From Tetracladium setigerum (Eukaryota; Ascomycota; Leotiomycetes; Helotiales), in contig PZJY01000001.1 of the NCBI GenBank assembly GCA_031472005.1, positions 2,356,001-2,420,000 on the forward strand: a stretch of DNA of 64,000 bases. Direction: 5' to 3'. A model generated the notes under the pieces. That model searched no databases, had not been told where the DNA came from, and saw only the letters and a list, made by a program, of their open reading frames with translations. Positions within the stretch are counted from its first letter, which is position 1. Each line of letters opens with the position of its first letter. The position numbers and the translations under genes were made by a program. This document shows positions 24,401 to 36,131 of the stretch, in pieces.

Positions 24401-26940
24401 AACGTTAACATATCGTAAGCGCGTTAGTTAATCCGAAGGGTATAACTATTTACTTATAAAGTCTTAAAGGGATAAGGAATACGGTTATTTACTCGTGTCC
24501 TTCCTTAATTCTAATTAAATTAAACGAGCTTCTTTAATCTAATTTTATAAATATTATTACTTTAATTAGCTTATCCCGTAAGTATTAAGCGTTAAGTAAG
24601 GGGTATTAATCTCTTATCGTGGTATTATTAAGCTCACGATAATTATTATAAGGTCGGCCGTTTAAGTTATCCTTTTTATAAGCGATTAACATATTACTAA
24701 ATGCTAAAGACTTAAATAGTCTAACCTATCCTTTCTTAAGTGCTAACTAAACGAATACTTTTAACGTCTTAATAGAATCGTATCGGTGTCGGCGTAATTT
24801 TTAAGTAAGAGGCTTTCTTCCCTCCTTTAAGTTTATTTCGTAGTCTTTTAATTAATATTCGGGTAAGGCTCTAAAGTCTTCCGGGTTTTTGAATAATCTT
24901 AAATATTTCTTATATTATATAAGGATCTCCTTCTCGCTCTAACTAACATCCCGTGGAGGACTCTTTATACTATTAAGATATCCGGTGGCGTCGCTAGATA
25001 AGGTAGCGCAAACCTCGTTCCGGCTATATAGTTATTATTACGAACCCTAATAACTATAACGTCTAAATCGTATAATCCTTTTAACCTAATCGATTTCGGG
25101 GTTATATTCCTTAATCCACGGTATACTTAAAATAATATCGTGATTTCTTATTAATATAATATTAAACTAGATATTTATAATATATCCTCTTAAGGATAAT
25201 AATTTTAATAGAATCGTTCCTTAACTAATAATTCTATTATTTCCTTTCGCTTTCGTACCATTTATTACTTATAATTCGTAAGGTGTGATTAAGGTGAAAG
25301 GAATATTAATTCGAGTAACTTCTTTAAAAGAAATAAAGTTTCTTATTACTCTTAAGTCGATTATAACCTTAATTGGTTTTCCTCGTAGTTTCATTTCTAC
25401 GGTAATTTATTCGTTTCTTATTATAATATAAACTTCCTTTAATTTCTATAATAATTTAAGGGTTTCTTAATTATTAAATAAGTTTATCTACGTTTTAAGG
25501 TATATAGTCCACTTCACTAATCGGTATAATGTATTAATTTTTAAAGTGTAAGCGGTAATAGGTTTTATATTTTATATAGCGTACTCGAAGGGTTATCCTA
25601 GGACCGATCGAATCTTCCTCTATGTCCTTTCCTTATAAAGAACTCGGGTTATTTCCTATTCGTCTCCGGGTTCCAGGATATCTTCTAATTTATAAATAAA
25701 CTCTTTAATATATAACCACTCGATAATGGGATAGCGGGCTTCGGTGTTATAGAAATGAATCTTATCGAAATCCTTATACGATATAAGATACTCTTTTCCT
25801 TTAATAAGTTTATGACCGGTGGTTTCATGGTTTATAACCCACGGTTCTCCCCCGATTTATCTCCATTTATTTCCCTTAATCCTTACCTTAACGAAGAACT
25901 AGCGTTCTCCAACCTGAGGTTTAGCCATTGCTACTAGTTCCGCTTCTCCTTCCGAGTCGTCGGACTCGGGCTCAGATTCAGTTTCGGATTTAAAGGAAAT
26001 TTCCCTAAATATTATATTATCAACTAAATCATATTAAGATTAATATATAAGTAGCGTATCCGAGCTATTATATCTAATAATAGGGCTATTCTATCTAAAA
26101 TCTTAAGATAGTTCTTCCTTAATAGGAACCTTATTTATAATAGCGATTTACTTCCATTAAGTAGCGTTAACTTATCGAGTTCTTTACTTCTTAAGATAGT
26201 CGGCAGCCCTATAGCCGGCTTATCCACACCCATAATATAATTAGTTTTCTCGGTGGCGTTTCTTTTCTTCCGGCGAGAGTGGTTTTAAGCCTTTTTAAGT
26301 GGCATTAACTTATTAAGAACGTCCTTAATATTAACCTCGGTGATATTATTTCCTCCTTTAATTATTATTAAGTCTTCGTTCCTTATTATCCTCTTACCTT
26401 AGCTATTCCCTTTTCTAGCTTTATATAACCGGTTATCTAATTAAACAACGTGTTTAATTAAAGTGTTTAAGTTTAAGAATAATCCTCTTAACTTAACGAG
26501 TTCCTCCTTAAGGTGAGGCTTTAGACCTCTCTTAAAAAGTTCTAAAAGAGCTATAATATCCCATCCGGTCTTAGCTCCGTATCGTTAAAATTCCGTGAAG
26601 TAATTTAAAGCGGATCTTATTTACTTAAGGTTTAAGAGTTTTCGAACTATTACCTAAATAGTATCGAAATCTTTAAATATCTTTCTAATTTCGTTCTTAA
26701 ACCTATCCTAATTCTAAAAATCTCTTAAGTTTTCGCTATTATCTTTTTATTAATCCGATAATTATAGAAATCTATTAAGAATAATTCTATTTAATCCTAA
26801 GCGATAGATTTAAGGAAAGAGGCCGCGTAAAGGCTTTTAGCGTAGATTATAATAAACTTATTATCGTTAAAAGAGAAGTAGATTTCTATTTAAAGGATAA
26901 AAGAGTTCAAGTTCTTTCGAGTGCTATCGAATTTATCGGG

Positions 26941-27153
26941 CTAGGAAACTCGGATAACTTCCTTTAATTCGAAAGGAGCTAGGTTATCGTCTCCGTCGTT
27001 AGAGTCGTCGTTATCGTCGACGTCTATCTTATCGCTAGCACTTAGTGCGTCCTCGGGTTCCTTTCCTTTAGGATTACCACTATTAGCGAGGGTAAGGTCG
27101 ATCTTACTAGCATTAATGCTAGTGCTACTAATGTTTCCGGTTATAAGGGCCAT
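26941..27153 (-). pseudogene. gypsy gag N-terminus
   Basis: A 70-codon frame with ATG at 27153 just inside the 5' LTR. Acidic, Ser/Asp/Asn-rich sequence (VDDNDDSNDGDDNLAP). The frame then closes, and gag homology continues with scattered stops. This is the longest surviving reading frame of the element, not a host gene. Confidence 0.75.
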
Positions 27154-27192
27154 TATTAATATCGTTCTTACTTTAATAAAAGGTGCTTAAAG

Positions 27193-27638
27193 TATCACGG
27201 TTCCGATTCCACTAATTAAAGTGAAGTCGTAATCGAGGGTTTATTTACTAAGTTAAAGCAAGGAAGTCAATCACTAAGTGATTATAAGTAAGAACAAGCT
27301 AATATTAATAATATATAATCCTAATTTAAATACTAAGTTAAGCACGAAGCTCCTATCTAATGAAATACTATTCCTTCTTATATAGATCTCTTCGTAACGA
27401 ATAGAGTCCCGAACTATAGAGTCCTAACTATTAGAGTCCGACTCTATTAATTAGACTCCTTATTTAGCGGACTCTATCACGTGATTACCTAAGCAATTAC
27501 TACTAACACTTTCCTATAATTAACTAAGTTACTAGAGTTCTCTATAAAGTAGTAATAGCAAGCCACTTAACTATATTAATTACTATGCTGCTCCCGAGCC
27601 TCAGGCTCCTCACGTGCGCACAAGTCACGTTCGTAACA
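27193..27638 (-). repeat. 5' LTR of the gypsy element
   Basis: 446 bp, TATCACGG...TTCGTAACA; the first dinucleotide TG has become TA. It precedes the gag start at 27153 on the minus strand. The 20 bases after its inner edge (27173-27192) are the presumed primer-binding region. Confidence 0.92.
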
Positions 27639-27933
27639 CTTACTTTCTTTATTAATTAATTCCTTTATTCTTTATATTACTCTTTTATTTAATTTAATAA
27701 GTATTCTTCCTTTAATACTTTTATAAGAGCCTTAGCGTATAACTTTTACTTTCTTACAATAAAGACTATAACTCTATTATCTTAAAGATATACATAAAGG
27801 TCCTTCTTAATATCTTTTATATTAAGATTAAAAATTTCTTTAATTTAATCCTTAAAACTCTTTTAAAATTCTTCTTAAAGTTATATATTAAGGTATTCCT
27901 TAAATTTAAATTATATAATAATCTAAGTAATAT

Positions 27934-28506
27934 TGTTAAATATTATTAATTTAATAAGTGATAATAATCACCTAAATTAGTTATTTAATCCCTTTATCGG
28001 ATATTTTATCCTATTAAGGCTTTACGATAATGGTTACAACCCTTTCGGCTCTAATAGCTTAAATTGGATTAAATAGCTTTATTAATTCATAATCAAGCCG
28101 ACTTACTTATGAGTTATAAAAGTTATTTAGTACGGACTAAAATTACCCCGTCTTACTTATTAAGTAATATTAATCGGATTCTTATTATACCGTCTTATAT
28201 TTAAGGGATTTTAATCGGATTTAATAAGGCCGGCTTATTTTTAAGTTATATTAGTGTTTTAATCGGGATTTTAATTCACCCGTCTTATATTTAATTTAGT
28301 TATTAGTACTTTTAATATATCGGATTAAGCCGATACGATCGGATTCTACCGATTCACTATCATTATATAAATCACTAGGATTCCCTTAAGGATATCTCTT
28401 TTAATCAAGCACATTAAACACTCTTATAATCACATAATCACTTCCACTACACTATAATCATTTAAATCAGTTAATCACTTATATTATCATTTATCTAATT
28501 CTAATA
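27934..28506 (+). repeat. TGTT...AACA LTR-like repeat, copy B
   Basis: 573 bp, starting TGTTAAATATTATTAATTTA and ending ATTTATCTAATTCTAATA, where copies D and F read CTGATTCCAACA; the terminal CAACA is mutated by C-to-T. It lies 295 bases right of the gypsy element, and copy A lies in inverted orientation to its left. Flanks do not give a target duplication. Confidence 0.82.
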
Positions 28507-29350
28507 AGTCATGCGCCCCGGCCTTTATAGTTTAATTACTTTAACTTAAATCAAATCGAATTCATCGGACTAATATAATTCCACTTATATTAGGGGCTTT
28601 ACGCTAACAGATTATATATATCTTATATATATATACTCTAGGCCTATCGAGAATCGAAGTTTAATTTACTACTTCCGTCTAATTTATACGTTAATTAAAT
28701 CTAGTTAATATATCTATACGAATATATTAGTAAGGTATATACTATAATATACCCGATTCGGCTAGCTTAATTTTTATAAGAGATCTAAGGCTTATCGTCC
28801 CTGAGACTAAGTTATAAGGATAATAAACTTATAACCTCTAAAAAGTAAAAGAGATCGAACTGCTATTAATATAATACTTATTAGTCTTTTATAGAGTTAT
28901 TTAATAGTGGCTAATACCCTCTATTATTTAATTCGTATATTACTCTCATACGCTAATATTAGATTTTATATTATATTATAAATACCTAAACATACTAACA
29001 TATAGCGGGTACATTATAATATAAGTATAAAATTTTATCTATCTCTTTTAAATTAAGTTATATCACACTTAATAGTGGCTTTATTAGTGTAAGATAAATT
29101 ATCCTATAATACCCCTTATTAAGTATACTTAATAAGGATATACTTAATAATAAGTGATTTTATTATATAATTAGTCATTAAACTTATTATATAATAAATA
29201 TCCCCATATCGTATAGAAGTGATTATAATAATATTATTATTATCTTATACATTTTAATTCTATAATTAAAAGAAAGCTTTATTTAAAATAAAGTCGCTAT
29301 TAAGCGTTAATACTTTTATATATAACTATATATTTATTATACACACTCCA
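28507..29350. other. AT-rich unassigned sequence
   Basis: RIP-like AT-rich DNA with TA-rich tracts and no recognisable protein motif. Composition returns to normal near 29350. Confidence 0.45.
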
Positions 29351-31155
29351 AAAGTTATGTCTCCAAATCCCACATCCGTATCTGAAAGGGAGCCGGGCTG
29401 CTTTAACAGGCACGTGACTGAGCACAGCCCGAGCAGGAGCTAAGCCTTTACGTAAGTGCCACATAGCCTTCGGCTACGCTTTCTCAAACAACATAAATAC
29501 ACAGCTTCCTACCATAATTGTATAGCAGACTTTCCTAACCTGCAACACCTTGTCGCAATCAAACATAGCTTCGAGATAAAATCATTCCACATGATTCCAG
29601 CTTTTAGGCATATCTGTTTTCTGTCTTTTCCTTGTTCAACAACTATAAACTGCTCGAATTTTACACATCTACTACAGAACAACTTCACTCTACTTCCATA
29701 TACTATCTGCTCGCGAGGCTCACTCTTTTATCCCTCAGATCTGCCTTCTATAGTCGATCTTCTCCTTCAACTGTTTCATATAAGGGTAGTCAGCATCTCC
29801 TCACCCTTTTCGCACAATTATCTGTACTAACGATCCTTGCTCAGCTAAAGGCGCAGATGTCCTAATAGCCCTGCAGCCTACAGTCTAGAGTTTCAGCAAT
29901 TCGAAGTACTCGCTCATACGACCACTTCTTCCACTCAACATAACGCAGTATAGTAGAATCCTTCACATATCGGAACGCCTCCGAGCTTCTTGTAACAGCC
30001 CTTCGCAACCTTTGCCAAACGCTATACAACGTATCTAGGGAATTAAATGTAGCGAGCCTTGGCAGACAAGGGTAGTTTACAGTCAGTTCAGTCATCCTTC
30101 CTATATATTTCCAACGCTGCCCTAATACTAATACTTCGTATTCATACCATTCGCATTAATTACAGCCCGACAACGCGCTCTCATACTCTCTCCAGAGACT
30201 AGTTCAAGAATTGGCCCTGGTCATTGAACTGGGTGCCAAAGAAGGAACACTCGTGTGTAAATTGTTGATGAGAGGGAGAGAGATCGGGAAAGCCACCATC
30301 GATTTTTCTTACTGTTGAGAGGCGTACACAGCTGGAAGAATTCTTGATATGATATTATACTCCCGGTTTCTGTTGGAGGAGTTTGGCGTTCATTGTACCA
30401 AGCCTCGCTTAGAGATAGGGGATTGATTGATTATCTAGGTATCTAGGTAGGTTGGTAGGTAACTAAAATGAAGTAATCCACCATATAATGAAGCAATTAT
30501 CTAATCTACGAGTATTTCCCCGGCTCGTTTGATGCTTTGTACTAAAGGGACGGCAAAAGTGCGACACTTGAATGTCTCACCTTAGTGGCCGCCAGTATCC
30601 TGTGTACCTAGGGCTGGTCAAGTAATATATTATTTCATCCCCATAAGCTTAGGTATTCTCTTCTACTAAACAAACAAGACATAAAAAGTCGCGAAAGATA
30701 AGGGTTTCCTTGTTTATTAAACCCATTATCAATGTTTTGATAATGTTATCTTTTATCCCGTATTGAAATTCCTAGCCTCGGTATACATGACCTTCGCCTA
30801 GATTCTTGTTTGCGCCATGAATTGTGTCAATATTAAGCTACGCTAAAAGAAGAAGAATCAAGCGAGGAGTGAGTTGAATAAAGCTAATATGAAGAGCTGA
30901 GATTGGCCATACATCCTACATGGATTGTGGGTGGCGTTCTGATTAATCATACTCTTGCAATGCCAAGACTTCTAGGCTCTTGCAGACGACTTTGAGTTTT
31001 TCAGCTGGAGGCTCTCTGTGCAGCCAAGATAAACCTCGAGGCTATCTATTTATTCAGCACACATCCGCAAGTGATATAGGAAATGTATAGGATTGCCTAT
31101 TCAATTCATTTTCCCTAAAACCTTCAATTGCCTATATGCACTTGAACTTTATATC
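29351..31155. other. left part of gene island, no supported gene
   Basis: Normal composition. A minus ORF at 29862-30095 (77 codons, containing SVWQRLRRAVTRSSEAFRY and basic/aromatic residues) might be a decayed fragment, but I recognise nothing. Near 30420-30470 there is a run of TAGGTA/TAGGT units. The last 1 kb is the presumed promoter of the SH3-WD40 gene. Confidence 0.4.
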
Positions 31156-33860
31156 ATGTCTGATCCAGTGACAGCCTCCATTGAGCTGGCCCTGATGGCC
31201 GTAAAGACAGGAGCAGCCATTGCTCAGTGGTGGGATAGTAGACAGGGAACGCAGACACAGCGCTCGTCTTCCGAAGGCACTGGACGTTTCTATCGACAAA
31301 GGCCAGAGGATATACTCTATGTTTTGGCAACCATCGGACAATGGATATTGTCGCTCGATGTTGTCGATCTTGAAGCCTTGCCCGCCGCTCGTTTTGCGAT
31401 TCGCGCTTCATTTGAAAGCAGTGCTGATTCCGATGGCGAAGATATCGGGCTCACGTACCAGTCAATGAACGAAATGGTGCAAAACGCAGTTGCTTGTGGT
31501 ATGGTTTTTTGTGCCGATTGCTGGCCGATGCACATTTGGAAAGGGTTCGGTTGTGGAGTGTTCAATGAGTTGCGCTGGGCAGACCCCAATCACTCTAACG
31601 TATATTGTTTCGAGATGGATAACGCAATAGCTGCCCTGAAGAGTCAACCGCACCACTGGCGGTTGTTGACAAAGTCACCGTCGGCGATCAGCAAAACAGA
31701 TCCGGAAACGGAAGCAAGAGACAAGTCAACAGCCAAAAAGATGGCTTCATTTTACAAAGATATTTTTCAACAGTTCGAAAAAGATGGGTTTCCTCAGCCG
31801 GCCGCTCCCCTCACACATATCAAGATCGCCTACTGGTGGGTACCCTTCGCAACTTGGAACGGCAATTCAATGTACGAAAATGAATTCCACCAGTCTGTTG
31901 CAATTTCGAAATATCAGAGTGATCCGGGTCGTTTTCTGTGGGCTTGGACAGCTGGAAAAAAGGCACTTCTAAGCCCGGGAGAAGCCGTCTTACTAGTAGA
32001 TGACCATATTGGAGCACTTGCCCAGTGGCTCGAAGGATTAAATGGAATTACCTTTAGAGTCTTGTTGGACTCCCAATTAGACTACGGGAAGGTCAAATAC
32101 AGTAGATCCGTCAGGAATCTGCTGAAAAAAACATATGGAAATGAGCACGGAATAACCGGATCGCCGTTTGTAATCGTTCGCGATCCCAAGCAAGAGTTTA
32201 TTCAAAAATTCCCAGTCACATTACGGCGGAACTCAACGCTCTTCAGCTAAGTCGCACGGAGACTAAATCTCAGCCCACATCACCTACAGAACCTCCGAAA
32301 TACTCAGAGAAACCTCCACCCTCTGCAACCACAGAAACTCCAGTTGCAGCTAGTCCAATTCCAAAAAGGCGTGCAGTGCCACTCCCGCCAGCTAAGGCGT
32401 TACGAACTGTTGCCGCAACTCATGATTTTACGCCAGAATCGGATGAAGAGCTTGCATTCGCCACGGGCGATATCATTGAGATTTTGGATGACAAATCGGA
32501 TGATGGATGGTGGAAAGGGCGTCTGCGTGATAAAACTGGCTTAATCCCAAGTACATTTGTAGAAGAAGTCAGCAATTCAAGTAAAAGCCAAGCTCCCGAT
32601 GCTTCTATCAAGGCGATGGCCCCGGAACTTCAAACAGCATCGCCGCCAATACTTGGGAATTCCACTGCTCCAAAAGGTGAGAGGCACGCAGCTAATGATA
32701 AGAGTAAATCTGCTAACGAATCCAAAGAACAAGTGGTTAGCCTTCCATCAATTTCACAACCTACTGAAAGTTATGCAAAGAAAGGTCAACCACTTGTCAG
32801 TATTTCAGAGATTGAACAGACAAAGCAGTCTCAGCTTACAGAATCGAAGGACCAAGAGAATGCGCAGAGACAAAGAAATGTTACTCAGATTTCATCACCT
32901 CAGGAAGGATCCTCAAAGCGCCAGAATGAACCAGATCGATGGAATCTTGAGAGTGATGCACCCAAAGGAGCATTGAAGACACCAAATCTCGTACACACAC
33001 TTCAAAGTCATTTCAACCCTATACTTTCAGTAGCCTTTGCACCCGGTAAGAAGTTGCTTGCAACGGGCTCCAAGGACGGCACTGTGAAGCTTTGGAATTC
33101 AACCTCGGGTATAGTTAAGCATACTCTCAGTGGTCATACTTCTGATATCTCCGGCTTGGCCTTTTCATCGGACAGTTCACTACTAGCGTCCGCATCTGGC
33201 GATACGACTGTCAAGTTATGGGACGTCGAGAATGGGACTTTACTTCAAACTCTTGATCATGCTATCGCCGCGTACAGTGTGGCGATATCACCAGATGACA
33301 AGATGATTGCCGTCGCCGGTTACAAGACAATCCAAGTGTGGGACAGACGATCACTTTCAGTAATAAATACTCTCAAAGGCCATAAGAGCACAGTCAACAG
33401 CGTTGTCTTCTCGCGTGATAACAAGCTGCTGGTTTCTGGTTCGTCAGATAAGACGATTCGGACATGGGAAGCAAGTTCAGGCCGTTCGCTTTTAGCAATT
33501 AAAGCGCATCCGGGCATGATGAACTATGTGTCAGCCGTGGCTTGCTCGCCAGATGGGAAAATGCTTGCGTCTGCATCGTATGACAATACTATCAAGCTGT
33601 GGGACGCGAGCTCAGGTGCGGCCATACGAACTCTAAAATGTGGCTTCATTGTCAAAGCAGTTTCGTTCTCACTGGACGGCGAGTTCATTTTAGGTGCTAC
33701 CAGCTTTGGACAGCTACTGATATTTGACTGCAACGGTCTTGAACTTTCCTCAATCAAAGCTCATACGAAGGGTATTGATGCTGCTGCTATATCGCCGGAC
33801 AGCATGATCATTGCAACAGGTTCTGAAGATAAGACAGTGAAGATATGGAATGTAAGGTAA
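31156..33860 (+). CDS. SH3 and WD40-repeat protein with unrecognised N-terminal domain, one frameshift
   Basis: ATG at 31156 (MSDPVTASIELALMAVKTGA). Residues 1 to about 350 form an unrecognised domain (WWVPFATWNGNSMYENEFH, GEAVLLVDDHIGALAQWLEG). At the AAAAA run 32214-32218 the frame must gain one base; it then continues through a Pro/Ser/Thr linker, an SH3 domain (AATHDFTPESDEELAFATGD, DDGWWKGRLRDKTGLIP) and a second disordered Gln/Ser linker. Seven WD40 repeats follow, with characteristic endings such as GTVKLWNS, TTVKLWDV, NTIKLWDA and KTVKIWNV, to the stop at 33860. With one base counted the length is 902 codons. SH3 binds Pro-rich ligands and a seven-bladed propeller is a scaffold, so an adaptor role is likely. 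It is a fungal-type architecture without a nucleotide-binding domain. It may be intact if the frameshift is an assembly error. Confidence 0.8.
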
Positions 33861-34327
33861 TTGGGGTCGTTTTCAACGCTTTAATTTTCCCGTCTTATTT
33901 TAATGCTCTGCTACCAGTCTTTTTTGTTTTCCTCTACGCGCAATTGGAGTGAAAGGTATCAGAGAGTATGTTGTTGGGCTAAGACCAATTGCACATATGT
34001 GACTGTTGTCCTTCCGTTGACGAGGTTCATAGTAAGTGTGGATTTTGGTCCTTGGAATAACAGTCAGTATTGTTGGCTTTAACAGTGATCTAGTGATCTA
34101 TGTAGTAGTTATATAGTGAATATCGGAATGAAATGGTAAATGATTACATATTTATACAGACAAGTTAGCGCTCATCAAGACTGTGTGGCTTGTGAATTTG
34201 ACATTTCCTGAGATCACCGAGCTATGCATACTAAGCAAGTATTATGTCCTGACAAAATATCATATGCTAAATTTATTTCAAGCATCTTAGATGCTCTTGA
34301 GGATCTCCAAGAGTGCCTGTGGCGCAT
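33861..34327. other. convergent intergenic region
   Basis: Between the 3' ends of the SH3-WD40 gene and the CmcJ-like remnant. AT-moderate, no ORF worth noting. Confidence 0.45.
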
Positions 34328-34990
34328 TTAAGCTCTCCTCGGCTCTTGTCGCGAAGTAAACACCAACGCCCTAACCTCAATCCTCTGACGAGGAACTGCC
34401 CCTATAGAAGGATTGGGATGTCTAAAAGAAGCATGAGGGGCGTCTTGGGATATCCGTCAGCAAATTAACCCCACATACCCTATGGGTAACCTTGCTCTAT
34501 ACAAAACTCACATTTACCCTTGACCCCCCTATCCGAATCGAACTGTTTGAATATCAAGACATCCTCCTTCGATTGCTTACTCATGTAGTAGAATCTATGT
34601 TGAGGATCTTTCTTCAGGTATAATGTCGATCCCGTGTAGTGTCGTCTTATATGGTCGCACTCCACAAAGTCTGCGGGGTTGACCGTGCTGCCATCGCATA
34701 CAGCGAGGGGCCAATCTTCGACTGAGTCGATTAAAGGACGCCAGACACTATTTAAACAATCAATTGAAAGAAGAAGAAATCGTTTTACTGAAAACTTCAA
34801 AATTTGAAACACGTACTTGATAATTCGTACCCTCCCCCGAAGCAGAGACTTGGCTTCGTCTCCGAAGTGAAGCCGCACTCTATTGACGGCCGCTGCAGGA
34901 CTTTGATCGATGTGAACGTGCAGAGCAGGACGCAGCCAAGTTGTGAAATCATTGAGATCTATGACAGACCCTTCTACCTCTGGCGCATTC
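34328..34990 (-). pseudogene. N-terminally truncated CmcJ/NvfI-like oxidoreductase
   Basis: Members of this fungal family (named after cephamycin CmcJ and NvfI) are iron/2-oxoglutarate-type oxygenase relatives of secondary metabolism. Exons by eye: about 34990-34817, 34747-34518 and 34443-34328. Introns are 69 and 74 nt with CTGAC branch site and AAG/TAG acceptors. Motifs in order: HVHIDQSPAAAVNRVRLHFG, RVRIINVWRPL (split by the first intron), VEDWPLAVCD, HIRRHYTGSTLYLKKDPQHR, KEDVLIFKQFDSD, then after the second intron APHASFRHPNPSIGAVPRQR and VRALVFTSRQEPRRA. The N-terminal half expected in the family is missing, no ATG opens the frame, and the next gene stops only about 70 bases upstream. 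Probably a decayed remnant. Confidence 0.75.
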
Positions 34991-35061
34991 TGCCTTAGCT
35001 ATGATTACCTGCGAGTCAGTGAAACTGAGCATACAGTACAAGAGCAAATAGAACACATGAA

Positions 35062-36131
35062 TCAATAAGCATACTCTCCAATCGAAGACCCTTCACTCTT
35101 GCTACCAAATAATTGTAGTGTCTGGGCTCTCCAAGCTAAAACATCATTATAATCCCCTGCTTAAAATATCAGTATGGTCAAAATATGTTGTCAATGAATG
35201 AAACGCAATGAGCTTACCAAAGTCAATCTGTCGTTCCATCACTTGCAGCATAGCAGGAATCTGATCACTTCCTCTCACCTTGTTCTCGTCCGTACCATAT
35301 TTACAAGCAAAATATGGATTGCTTAGAAATGCACTGCAAATCTTATGGCTAACAACAGTCTCGAGAATTGTATCCGCAGCAGAATCAACCGATAGATCAA
35401 ATTGTTTATGCATCTCCAAATATCGATCGGCGACAAGAAGCCCCTTTTCCACCAACTCCTCTTTGACTTGATCGTATTTCTCTAGATTGCGTATGGAGCA
35501 ACCTCTTGCCCATTCTTGTGCTTCCTCGAGGATATCGGGGAGCTTGGCTTGGATAACGTCGTCGGGCAATGGGGTAGATACGTTACTGGATAGCACTGCA
35601 ACAGCTGCTGTCTGTGCCTTTTTGATGATTATATCCTGGGCCTTTTTTCCTTCTTGGAGGTCCTCTATGAACTTCTTCTCAATCTTGAGCTCTTCTTGGG
35701 CTACTTGGATTTGTTTCTGTATATCGGCTACTTGTTTTTTATTCTCTTTTTCCATCTCACTAAGCTGTTTTTCTAGCTTCCAAATCTTGTTATTTTGCTC
35801 CCCTTGTGCTGACCAGGAATTATTGAGCTGAATAGAGAGATTGTTTTTCTCGGCTTGAAGTTGACCGATTTGCTTATTAAACTTGGAAAGAACATCTTTG
35901 TTTATGTTGTCCCTTTCGGTCTGCCTTTTTCTCATGCTTGTGATGGTCTTCTTGAGATCTGCAATCTCTGTGTGGTGCTCAGTTTTCCAAATCTCATACC
36001 AGCGTCTTTTAATTTCAGGTGAAGGCTCGGGTTGACTGTGTTCGCCATTCTCCTCCTGCAGAGAGTGAGACAAATATACAGAAATTCGCCAATACAACTT
36101 ACACTTGACCTGATCTTGCCGTATCCACCAT
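35062..36131 (-). CDS. coiled-coil protein, unknown function
   Basis: Main exon about 36055-35218 with a 61-nt intron (35217-35157), then a last exon ending DYNDVLAWRAQTLQLFG...GEYAY at TGA 35062. The central part is a long heptad-rich coiled coil (SKFNKQIGQLQAEKNN, KIWKLEKQLSEMEKENKK, VAQEELKIEKKFIEDLQE). The C-terminal domain (WARGCSIRNLEKYDQVKEEL, SAADTILETVVSHKICSAFL) resembles a globular domain seen in fungal hypothetical proteins. The start is uncertain: ATG 36131 gives nine codons and requires an unusual GTGTAAG donor to join the exon at 36055. Its 5' end overlaps the opposite-strand Zn2Cys6 remnant, so one of the two is probably mis-delimited or dead. Confidence 0.6.

Larger units (their letters stand above)
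21031..27638 (-). mobile_element. complete, RIP-inactivated Ty3/gypsy LTR retrotransposon
   Basis: Two direct 446-bp repeats (21031-21476 and 27193-27638) start TGTCACGG/TATCACGG and end GTAACA, flanked by the 5-bp duplication CTTAC (21026-21030, 27639-27643). The LTRs differ mainly by transitions. Coding sense is minus: the gag start is at 27153, followed by a Retrotrans_gag-like region (PDKFDSTRKNLNSFIL). A decayed zinc knuckle near 26180-26230 reads AGYRAADYLKK with Tyr at His/Cys positions. Reverse transcriptase YLDDIIVYSERFEDHE is near 24320-24362, integrase HHCC (CNVCIRNKVARYTPYRLIG) near 23170-23275, and the core VSDRDK near 22905-22922. RT before integrase places it in Ty3/gypsy. A polypurine tract (minus AAAAGGGGGATAA, 21477-21489) abuts the 3' LTR. 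Many stops make it non-functional. Confidence 0.93.
18200..29350. repeat. AT-rich RIP block 1
   Basis: About 11 kb of strongly AT-rich sequence with almost no long ORFs. Recognisable retroelement reading frames carry many TAG/TAA stops where CAG or TGG codons are expected, and Tyr where Cys/His is expected. Both follow from C-to-T or G-to-A change, the RIP signature. It contains the gypsy element at 21031-27638, several TGTT...AACA repeats and one normal-composition solo LTR. The stretches 18200-19158, 19316-19975, 20225-20408 and 27644-27933 hold only AT-rich sequence that I cannot assign. Confidence 0.85.

Noticed and set aside
25755..25937. 60-codon plus-strand ORF inside the gypsy element
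   Set aside because: It runs antisense to the protease/RT region of an inactivated retroelement and has no motif.
32172..32219. Possible 46-nt intron (GTAATC...CCCAG) to explain the SH3-WD40 frame break
   Set aside because: Removing it gives the wrong phase for the SH3 frame; one missing base in AAAAA fits instead.
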